Shown here: piece by piece, positions 6,256 through 11,084 of the stretch | Position numbering within the stretch: position 1 is the first letter of the stretch | Layout of the letters: each line of letters opens with the position of its first letter | Notes under the pieces: generated by a model | Databases searched by the model: none | The model's input: the letters and a program-made list of their open reading frames with translations, nothing else | Told to the model about the DNA's origin: nothing | Assembly (NCBI GenBank): GCA_011773795.1 | Contig: WVWW01000209.1 | Coordinates: forward strand, 1-11,084 | From: Acidobacteriota bacterium | Lineage (GTDB): Bacteria > Acidobacteriota > Polarisedimenticolia > Polarisedimenticolales > Polarisedimenticolaceae | Length of the DNA: 11,084 nt | Reading direction: 5' to 3' | Program-made: the position numbers and the translations under genes

Positions 6256-7721
6256 CGATCGGATCCGTAACGCTCGAGATAGCGAGTGACGTTCAACTTG
6301 CGCCGTGTGTTCTTCGAGCTCATGTACCGCACCTTCCCGAAGACCGGACGCTCCGGGCCCCACGGACGGTCGTAACGCCCGAGGGTCCAGAAGATCCCGC
6401 TGTACGAGTTGGGGTCGCGCCCGTCGAGGGCGTACCTGTTGTTCAACTCGATCATGATGTCGAGCGCCGTCTGGGGACTCTCGGACCAGTCAAGAATCTT
6501 CTTACCCCACAGCATTCGGAGATAGTTATGTATCGTTCCATCGCGCCGCAGTTGTCTCTGTGCCGCGTTCCAAACGTCGTCGTGGGTGTCCGCGGACTCG
6601 AACTGCTCGAGCGAGTACACGTGATCACGTCGATCTCCCGCGTGATCCTGCAAGGTCTGGCGCGCCCAGTCCGGCAGCGAGGCGTAACGATCATGGTCGG
6701 ACCGGAGGCGGCACATGTTGAAGCCGAGCTCGCGCCAGGTCACGAGCTGATCCAGGAACGCCTCGGCCGACGCGCCGACGCCCCACCAGCCCTGTCGGCT
6801 CCCCGATGCGGTGTCGCTCAAACGGTCGGGCGTCCAGTGCTCCCGTTTCAAGACGGCGCGACAGACCTCATGGGCCGATACGTGACCGAAATGGATGTAA
6901 GGGGAAAGGCCGCTCGTGATCGGCTCGTCGAGGAGATTCCGATCCTCCGCGTAGCGATCCAGACGATCCAGAAACCCCCGCAGTCGCCTGCCCGCCGCGG
7001 CCGACCCACCGCGATTCGCCGTGGACCCGACCGCATGATCCACCGGAAGCGTCTGGAGCAGCGCCCGCGGGTCGCGCAGTTCGCTCGAAGTCGCCGTCGG
7101 CCAACGATCCGCCAATTTCTCGGGTAACCGTTCCAGGGTGGGAAGATCGAGACGCGCCAGCGGGTTGCTCTTCGGGAACACGAGTAACTCGTCGCGCAGC
7201 TCCTTTTGCAGGAAGCGACGAAAAGCGTAGGCGGTCGGGAACACGCGGTCCGCCAGGCTCATCGGCATCAATCCGTTGGAATCGACGGCCTCCATCCGAA
7301 CGCGGACTTGACGGGCCCCCGCGGCCACCACTTGCGGGAGCATGAACGCGGGGTAATCATCCGTCACGACCGCGCAGGCGTCTTTCGCGAGGGCCGCGAG
7401 CAACCCTTTCCCCGCGCCGACACGGGGCTCGACATACGCCAGGTAAGGGATGCCGACTCGGCGAAATCGCTCCTCATTGTCCGCCATACCGTCGAGCACG
7501 AACGCGTGGAACCGGTCGCTGGCCCACGGATAGTCGCATCGCAGGGCCTCGAGTACGACCAGCGGGCGGCACGTCTCACGTGCCAGCTCGACCGCGCGCT
7601 GCAAGGCGAAATTGGACCGCGTCCGGCGGCTGGCCACCATCCAATAAAGCACGAACCCCCCGTCGCGGCGGACGGGGTTCGAATTCAGCGGGCGGATCCG
7701 ATTCGCGGGGACGCTGTTCAA
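6243..7721 (-). CDS. Class II CPD photolyase
   Basis: Predicted 492-residue deoxyribodipyrimidine photolyase, which uses FADH- and blue light to split cyclobutane pyrimidine dimers. The N-terminal alpha/beta domain begins with the class II signature region GGFVLYWMVASRR; the C-terminal helical FAD domain contains GLSPYIHFG (271-279), HNYLRMLWGKKILDW (398-412), LNNRYALDGRDPNSY (426-440) and ERPVFGKVRYM, typical of class II enzymes. The start is a TTG at 7721, preceded six bases upstream by AGGAGG. A TTG at 7760 keeps the frame open but overlies the predicted -10 and so would not be in the transcript. The gene heads an operon with tspO and is divergent from a four-helix membrane protein, with promoters for both genes in the 141-base gap. 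No truncation or missing motif is seen. Confidence 0.95.
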   Translation of the reverse strand: MNSVPANRIRPLNSNPVRRDGGFVLYWMVASRRTRSNFALQRAVELARETCRPLVVLEALRCDYPWASDRFHAFVLDGMADNEERFRRVGIPYLAYVEPRVGAGKGLLAALAKDACAVVTDDYPAFMLPQVVAAGARQVRVRMEAVDSNGLMPMSLADRVFPTAYAFRRFLQKELRDELLVFPKSNPLARLDLPTLERLPEKLADRWPTATSSELRDPRALLQTLPVDHAVGSTANRGGSAAAGRRLRGFLDRLDRYAEDRNLLDEPITSGLSPYIHFGHVSAHEVCRAVLKREHWTPDRLSDTASGSRQGWWGVGASAEAFLDQLVTWRELGFNMCRLRSDHDRYASLPDWARQTLQDHAGDRRDHVYSLEQFESADTHDDVWNAAQRQLRRDGTIHNYLRMLWGKKILDWSESPQTALDIMIELNNRYALDGRDPNSYSGIFWTLGRYDRPWGPERPVFGKVRYMSSKNTRRKLNVTRYLERYGSDRCIG

Positions 7722-7760
7722 GACGCACCTCCTCGCCGACTGAAGCTCGACCTCCAGCAA

Positions 7761-7791
7761 GACTTTCGGGGCTCCGGGCGCGGTGGATTCA
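7761..7791 (-). promoter_or_regulatory. ECF-type promoter of the photolyase-tspO operon
   Basis: Minus-strand TGAATCC (7791-7785), 17 bp, GAAAGTC (7767-7761). Transcription would start near 7754, leaving a leader of about 33 bases with the AGGAGG ribosome site before the TTG at 7721. Its -35 is paired with the divergent -35 at 7800-7806. Confidence 0.78.
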
Positions 7792-7807
7792 TCTCCCTAC
7801 GAATCCA
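7784..7807. repeat. Inverted repeat formed by divergent -35 elements (photolyase / membrane protein)
   Basis: TGGATTC (7784-7790) and GAATCCA (7801-7807) are perfect 7-bp arms ten bases apart. Each arm contains a -35 core of one of the two divergent promoters, which explains the symmetry without needing a separate operator. Confidence 0.7.
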
Positions 7808-7830
7808 GCGGGGCAGCCGCGACGAAGCCC
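7800..7830 (+). promoter_or_regulatory. ECF-type promoter of the four-helix membrane protein gene
   Basis: CGAATCC (7800-7806; one mismatch to the TGAATCC of the others), 17 bp, GAAGCCC (7824-7830). Transcription would start near 7837, about 26 bases before the ATG at 7863. Confidence 0.68.
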
Positions 7831-7862
7831 TCCACAGCTGTCCTCCACCGCTGGTTGATGTC

Positions 7863-8300
7863 ATGAACCTCGCACAACTCCCCACCCTTTTCATTATCCA
7901 CCTCGCGTCAACGCTCAGCCTGACCGGCCTGATCTGGTTCGTCCAGATCGTTCACTATCCGTTGCTGAAGCGGGTCGGCGAGGACACATTTGCCGGCTAC
8001 CACGGCGAGCACGTGCGTCGGACGAGCTGGGTCGTGGCCGCGCCGATGATCGTCGAAGCCGTCACCGCCGTCATGATCTCGCTCGGCCCTCCCGACTTCA
8101 TTCCCGCTTGGCAGGCATGGCTGGGCCTCCTCCTGGTCGCCGTGATCTGGGTCTCGACCCTGTTGCTCCAGATTCCGGCCCACCGGAGACTGGAACGGGT
8201 TTTCCTCACCGCGACGCACCGCAGGCTCGTCGCGACAAACTGGATCCGTACCATCGCTTGGACCCTTCGTGCGTTGCTCCTGGTTCTGTGGCTGACGTGA
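7863..8300 (+). CDS. Uncharacterised four-helix integral membrane protein, divergent from the photolyase
   Basis: Predicted 145-residue membrane protein of a family I cannot name. Hydrophobic helices are visible at about 7-32, 55-74, 82-104 and 126-144, with the ends near 46-54 and 107-125 rich in His and Arg. Apparent fixed points are W25-x-x-Q28-x-x-H31-Y-P, Y46-H47-x-x-H50-x-R-R, P61-M, E65, P105-x-H107-R-R and N126-W-I-R-T. Clustered His residues at helix ends could bind haem, a metal or another cofactor, but this is speculation. The ATG at 7863 starts the first hydrophobic helix; the ribosome site is weak. A longer open frame running back to 7206 is the shadow of the photolyase on the other strand. 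Divergence from the photolyase and the shared promoter element place it in the same response. It converges on the SDR gene with a 29-base gap. Confidence 0.85.
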   Translation: MNLAQLPTLFIIHLASTLSLTGLIWFVQIVHYPLLKRVGEDTFAGYHGEHVRRTSWVVAAPMIVEAVTAVMISLGPPDFIPAWQAWLGLLLVAVIWVSTLLLQIPAHRRLERVFLTATHRRLVATNWIRTIAWTLRALLLVLWLT

Positions 8301-8329
8301 CGCGGCGCAAACAAGCGCGTTAAACCCCG

Positions 8330-9067
8330 CTATGCCCGGCGACTTCGAACCGTCGCCAAACCCCCGTCGACTCCGAAGACTTGGCCCGTGACCCACGTCT
8401 GTCGCGGATCGAGGAGCCACGCGATCATCCCGGCGACGTCCTCCGGCTCTCCCAGCCGACCCAACGCATGCAGATCCGTCGACGACTTTTCTGCGCCGGC
8501 CCTCCCGGTGATCCGCGACGTCATCGGCGTCCGCACCAGTCCCGGAGCGACGGCGTTGAACCGCAGACCGCGCGCGGCGTAACTGGCCGCGGCGGAGAGG
8601 GCAAGCCCGATCACACCCGCCTTCGCGGCGGCGATCGCTTCGTGGTTCGCGAACCCGTGTCGCGCTGCGGCGGATGAAACGAGCACGACGGACCCGCCCT
8701 CGCGCATCGACCGCCCCGCAGCCCTCACGACGTTGAACGCCGTCCCGAGATTGACCTCGATCGTCTCGGCCCACTCTTCCGGAGTCGTCAAGTGGGCCGG
8801 CTTCAGGAGCAAGGAACCCACACAGTGAGCGACGCCGTCGACTCGCCCATGTCGCGACGACACGTCCTCGAGAGCCTCGCTCACCGCCGTCGCGTCGCGG
8901 GCGTCGAGTTCGACGGCCGTTCCGCCGCTGGACCGCGCGAGCGCATCCAGGCGAGCGCGGCCTCGAGCGGCCAGAACGACCTCGCAACCCGCCGCCGCCA
9001 GTTCCCGAACGGTGGCACTCCCGATCCCACCGCTCGCGCCGAAGACCACATGAACCGGTTTGCCCAA
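8330..9067 (-). CDS. Short-chain dehydrogenase/reductase-fold protein lacking the catalytic Tyr
   Basis: Predicted 245-residue classical-SDR-fold protein, probably binding NAD(P)H. The cofactor motif G10-A-S-G13-G-I-G16 and the strand VVLAARGRARLD that follows are intact. N106 (EVNLGTAFNVV) and S132 (VLVSSAAARHG) are at the usual catalytic positions, but the YxxxK motif reads I145-A-A-A-K149 (ANHEAIAAAKAGVIGL): Lys is kept and Tyr is replaced by Ile. The structural motif NAVAPGLVRTPM (171-182) and C-terminal VTGQVFGVDGG (226-236) are normal. It is either a non-classical reductase or a cofactor-sensing protein; the substrate is unknown. The start is a TTG at 9067 with GAGGAG seven bases upstream; no ATG fits the Rossmann fold start. 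It is divergent from the LON-domain gene and carries the shared promoter element. Confidence 0.92.
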   Translation of the reverse strand: MGKPVHVVFGASGGIGSATVRELAAAGCEVVLAARGRARLDALARSSGGTAVELDARDATAVSEALEDVSSRHGRVDGVAHCVGSLLLKPAHLTTPEEWAETIEVNLGTAFNVVRAAGRSMREGGSVVLVSSAAARHGFANHEAIAAAKAGVIGLALSAAASYAARGLRFNAVAPGLVRTPMTSRITGRAGAEKSSTDLHALGRLGEPEDVAGMIAWLLDPRQTWVTGQVFGVDGGLATVRSRRA

Positions 9068-9092
9068 CCTGAATCTCCTCGGGTTTCACCCG

Positions 9093-9123
9093 GTATTTCG
9101 CGCGGGGGCTGCATCCGGATTCA
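9093..9123 (-). promoter_or_regulatory. ECF-type promoter of the SDR gene
   Basis: Minus-strand TGAATCC (9123-9117), 17 bp, GAAATAC (9099-9093). A start near 9086 would leave a leader of about 19 bases containing the GAGGAG ribosome site of the TTG start codon. Confidence 0.75.
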
Positions 9124-9142
9124 GGGCTGACGGCTGAATCCG
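9116..9142. repeat. Inverted repeat formed by divergent -35 elements (SDR / LON operon)
   Basis: CGGATTCAG (9116-9124) and CTGAATCCG (9134-9142) are perfect 9-bp arms with a nine-base spacer. The arms are the -35 elements of the two outward-facing promoters. Confidence 0.75.
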
Positions 9143-9165
9143 ATGCCGTTCCCCGGACGAACAAC
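9135..9165 (+). promoter_or_regulatory. ECF-type promoter of the LON-domain / DUF2177 operon
   Basis: TGAATCC (9135-9141), 17 bp, GAACAAC (9159-9165). Transcription would begin near 9172, so the ATG at 9175 would be essentially leaderless, or the ATG at 9214 would have a leader of about 42 bases. Confidence 0.72.
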
Positions 9166-9174
9166 CCGGGGATC

Positions 9175-9837
9175 ATGGCAACCTCGCTCCAGCCGACCCC
9201 GACCGCCCGACGGATGACCTCCGTCCTCCCGGTATTGCCGCTGGAGAACACGGTCCTTTTCCCCCGAACCCTCTTACCGATCCGCATCTTCGAACCACGC
9301 TACCGGGCGATGCTCCTGGACGTGCAGCAGGCGACGGGTCTGATCGTGATCGCGCTGAAGGCCGGCGACGGCTTCCAACGCCTCGGAACCGTCGGCAGAG
9401 TCAAAGCATCCCGGCCGCTCGAGGATGGGAGTTTCGAGATCCAACTCGCGGGCATGTGTCGCGTGTCGCTCGAGCCGCGATTCTCGGAAAAGCCTTACGC
9501 CCAGGCGCGGGTCGTTCCGAAGCCCGAAAGAACCGGCACGGGCGATCGAGAAATCATCGAGCAGGCGCGGCTCGAGCTCCTGGCTTCCTATGGAATACTC
9601 AGGGGCATGTTACGCGGCAACGAGCCACTCATCCGCCATCAAGACCTTCCATTCGAGCTCGCGGTGAACACCACCAGCGCGGGCCTGCCTGTCGAGGCGT
9701 CCCTGCGTCAACTGCTCCTCGAGGAGGACACGCTGCTCGGTCGACAACGCCTGGCGACGGAGCTTCTGTCGACCGTCATCGACGCCCTGTCTTGGCTCAA
9801 GGCGATGAAAGGCAACTCGAGTACGATAACCAACTGA
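9175..9837 (+). CDS. Stand-alone LON substrate-binding (N-terminal) domain protein
   Basis: Predicted 220-residue cytoplasmic protein consisting only of the LON N-terminal (PUA-like) domain. The family opening LPVLPLENTVLFPRTLLPIRIFEPRYRAML is at about 18-47 and the beta-rich core GTVGRVKASRPLEDGSFEIQLAGMCRV is at about 71-98. A helical C-terminal half ends in LSTVIDALSWLKAMKG. No AAA+ ATPase or Ser-Lys protease domain follows, so it is not a Lon protease; such proteins may bind proteins or serve as adaptors, but the role here is unknown. The start is uncertain: the ATG at 9175 fits a nearly leaderless message, while the ATG at 9214 begins right at the domain (MTSVLPVLPL) but has a poor ribosome site. 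It is followed after 20 bases by the DUF2177 gene, so the two are probably an operon. Confidence 0.9.
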   Translation: MATSLQPTPTARRMTSVLPVLPLENTVLFPRTLLPIRIFEPRYRAMLLDVQQATGLIVIALKAGDGFQRLGTVGRVKASRPLEDGSFEIQLAGMCRVSLEPRFSEKPYAQARVVPKPERTGTGDREIIEQARLELLASYGILRGMLRGNEPLIRHQDLPFELAVNTTSAGLPVEASLRQLLLEEDTLLGRQRLATELLSTVIDALSWLKAMKGNSSTITN

Positions 9838-9857
9838 TCGCCGACCCGGGAGCGCCG

Positions 9858-10271
9858 ATGAGCCCAGTTCAATTCATCAAACTTTTTTTGCTCACTGCCG
9901 TTGTGTTCTTCGCGATCGATCTTGTGTGGATCGGCGTCGTCGCCGCACAGTTCTACGAACGACACCTGGGGGCGTTCCTCGCCCCCAGGGTCCGGTGGGG
10001 TGCGGCGATCTTGTTCTACGTCATCTACATCGTCGGCTTGCTTGTCTTCGCAGTGCTTCCCGGCCTGTCAAGCGGGTCTTTGGCGCGAGCCGCGGCGCTG
10101 GGAGCCTTTCTGGGTTTCATGGCGTATGCGACCTTCGACTTGACCTGTCTGGCGCTGTTCCGGGACTTCCCGGTCAAGGTCGTCGTCGTGGATCTGGCTT
10201 GGGGAACGTTGCTGTCGGCGACGGTGACCTCGGCGGCTTACGGGATCGGTCGCTGGCTCGGCATCGGTTAA
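9858..10271 (+). CDS. DUF2177 family four-helix membrane protein
   Basis: Predicted 137-residue integral membrane protein resembling the DUF2177 family, of unknown function. Hydrophobic segments are at about 6-30, 48-69, 77-100 and 108-133. Conserved-looking polar residues within or next to them are D21-L-V-W24, Y54-x-x-Y57, the Y90-ATFDLTCLA stretch (90-99) and D112-LAWG. The ATG at 9858 is preceded by GGGAG five bases upstream; a longer open frame reaching back to 9456 overlaps the LON gene and is a shadow. It should be transcribed with the LON-domain gene from the promoter at 9135-9165. The stop codon lies only ten bases from the stop of the convergent phosphatase gene. An internal GC-rich hairpin (9965-9989) falls within codons 36-44. 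Confidence 0.88.
   Translation: MSPVQFIKLFLLTAVVFFAIDLVWIGVVAAQFYERHLGAFLAPRVRWGAAILFYVIYIVGLLVFAVLPGLSSGSLARAAALGAFLGFMAYATFDLTCLALFRDFPVKVVVVDLAWGTLLSATVTSAAYGIGRWLGIG
9965..9989 (+). repeat. Strong GC-rich hairpin inside the DUF2177 coding region
   Basis: Perfect 9-bp inverted repeat CCTGGGGGC / GCCCCCAGG with a seven-base loop. No T tract follows on either strand, so it does not look like a terminator. It encodes ordinary residues of the protein (HLGAFLAPR) and may be incidental. Confidence 0.5.
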
Positions 10272-10281
10272 AGCCGACGCG

Positions 10282-11084
10282 TCACAGCTGGACCGCGAGA
10301 AACGTCAGGTCATCATCCAGCTTGTCGATGTTCTGCCAGCCGACGATTTCTCGATAAATCGTGTCCGTCAACTCACGCGGTCCCGACTCCACACGCTCGA
10401 ACACGCGGCGCAGCCGCTGTAGACCGAACAACTCGTTGTGCCGGCCCTTGGACTCGATGACGCCGTCCGTGTAAAGCAAGAGTCGGGAGCCGCGTTCGAG
10501 CCTGAAACGCCGACTGCTGTACTCCGTTTCCGGGAAGAGGCCTACCGGACACTCGGTCGACTCGAGCTCCTCCATCGAACCGCCGGCACGGCGCACCAGG
10601 ACGGGTGGGTGGCCCGCCGAGCAGTAGGCTGCCTCGCCTCCCTGGTCCAACGTCATCACGAACAAGGTCGCGTACAGCGAGTCGTGCCCGGGCCGCAGGC
10701 AATCGTGAAGCATCCGATTCAGTTCGGACATCATCGGACCGAGTCTGTCCCGCTGTCTCAGGTCCGCGATCAAGACGTGAAGGACGGCAGAGGCCAGGCC
10801 GGCACGGATCCCGTGACCGGCCATATCGGCAATCCAGATCAGGAATCTGCCGCTGCGCAGCACCTCCCATCCGAAAAGATCACCGCTCAAGTGACAGTAG
10901 GATTCGAGGACCGCCGAGATCGACACGGGAGCTTCGGCCGGCAGGCTCTGTGGAAGAAGCCTGAACTGCAACTCGTGCGCGAGGCGCAGTTTCGGTTCCA
11001 TCCCCGGGAAAAGGTGCGGGCGATAGAAGAAACTGACGAAACGACCGGACTCCGAATAGAGCTGGTGCCGTTGCCCTTCCTGCC
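10282..11084 (-). CDS. SpoIIE/RsbU-type PP2C serine phosphatase, C-terminal part (partial)
   Basis: The minus-strand frame is open from the right edge and ends at a TGA at 10282, giving at least 266 residues. The in-frame ATG at 11001 is probably internal, because the frame continues through 27 more codons (ending YRPHLFPG) to the edge without a stop. Counted from that Met, the PP2C/SpoIIE domain starts with ELQFRLLPQSLP (10-21) and has the metal-site Asp motifs SGD41 and IAD59-MAGHG, then SAGHPP (128-133), LYTDGVIES (177-184) and the terminal D229-DDLTFLAV. All expected metal ligands appear present, so it should be an active phosphatase. Such enzymes normally dephosphorylate STAS-domain anti-sigma antagonists or act in partner switching. 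No STAS or HATPase gene is in the window. The N-terminal sensor domain and promoter are outside. Confidence 0.92.
   Translation of the reverse strand, partial: QEGQRHQLYSESGRFVSFFYRPHLFPGMEPKLRLAHELQFRLLPQSLPAEAPVSISAVLESYCHLSGDLFGWEVLRSGRFLIWIADMAGHGIRAGLASAVLHVLIADLRQRDRLGPMMSELNRMLHDCLRPGHDSLYATLFVMTLDQGGEAAYCSAGHPPVLVRRAGGSMEELESTECPVGLFPETEYSSRRFRLERGSRLLLYTDGVIESKGRHNELFGLQRLRRVFERVESGPRELTDTIYREIVGWQNIDKLDDDLTFLAVQL

Noticed and set aside
7206..7862. Plus-strand open frame running into the four-helix membrane protein gene from far upstream
   Set aside because: It overlaps the photolyase on the other strand, shows no recognisable domain before 7863, and crosses the divergent promoters. 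It is a high-GC shadow frame.
8300..8320. Possible bidirectional terminator (ACGCG / CGCGT) between the convergent membrane-protein and SDR genes
   Set aside because: The stem is only five base pairs with an 11-base loop and no T tract on either strand.
7908..9287. 459-codon minus-strand open frame across the four-helix protein, SDR and LON genes
   Set aside because: It is Arg/Gly-rich low-quality sequence, overlaps three genes with clear domains, and spans two promoters. It is an antisense shadow.

Overview
The window is an 11.1 kb GC-rich bacterial chromosomal segment with densely packed genes on both strands. It holds twelve genes, two of them cut by the window edges. The lineage cannot be fixed from the sequence. 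Periplasmic-type signal peptides, frequent TTG starts, a class II photolyase, a TspO homologue and an S9A peptidase suggest a Gram-negative, probably environmental bacterium, but no phylum is claimed. There are no rRNA or tRNA genes, insertion sequences or CRISPR arrays. No stretch longer than about 300 bases lacks a gene.

Layout. 1-236 (+) is the tail of an unrecognised gene. 320-1366 (-) encodes a cobalamin-binding sensor with the CarH-type W-x9-EH signature but no DNA-binding domain. 1549-2912 (-) is an ECF sigma factor overlapping an RskA-type membrane anti-sigma factor. 3034-3540 (-) is a secreted fasciclin (FAS1) protein closed by an intrinsic terminator. 3647-5722 (-) is an exported prolyl-oligopeptidase. 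5785-6255 (-) is TspO, overlapping the end of a class II CPD photolyase (6243-7721, -). Divergent from the photolyase is an uncharacterised four-helix membrane protein (7863-8300, +). 8330-9067 (-) is a short-chain dehydrogenase-fold protein lacking the catalytic Tyr. Divergent from it is an operon of a LON-substrate-binding-domain protein (9175-9837, +) and a DUF2177 membrane protein (9858-10271, +). 10282-11084 (-) is the C-terminal part of a SpoIIE/RsbU-type PP2C phosphatase.

The main observation is a promoter signature that ties these genes together. Six transcription units are preceded, in the correct orientation, by TGAATCC (one copy CGAATCC), exactly 17 bp, then GAA followed by NNNC or a close variant, always with C just before GAA. 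They are the cobalamin sensor, fasciclin, photolyase-TspO, the four-helix membrane protein, the SDR and LON-DUF2177. All five exact TGAATCC copies I found on either strand are in these promoters. At the two divergent gene pairs the -35 elements form inverted repeats. The element resembles the SigK promoter of mycobacteria (ATCC in the -35, CGAA in the -10). The resident sigma factor, RskA-like anti-sigma factor and FAS1 protein also parallel the mycobacterial SigK-RskA-MPT70/83 system.

The inferred picture is an ECF-controlled light or photo-oxidative stress regulon. It would include a DNA repair photolyase, a porphyrin-linked membrane protein (TspO), a possible B12 photosensor, and several poorly characterised proteins (four-helix protein, Tyr-less SDR, LON-only protein, DUF2177). 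The sigma/anti-sigma operon and the S9 peptidase lack the element. Light control itself is inferred from gene content and is not shown by the DNA.
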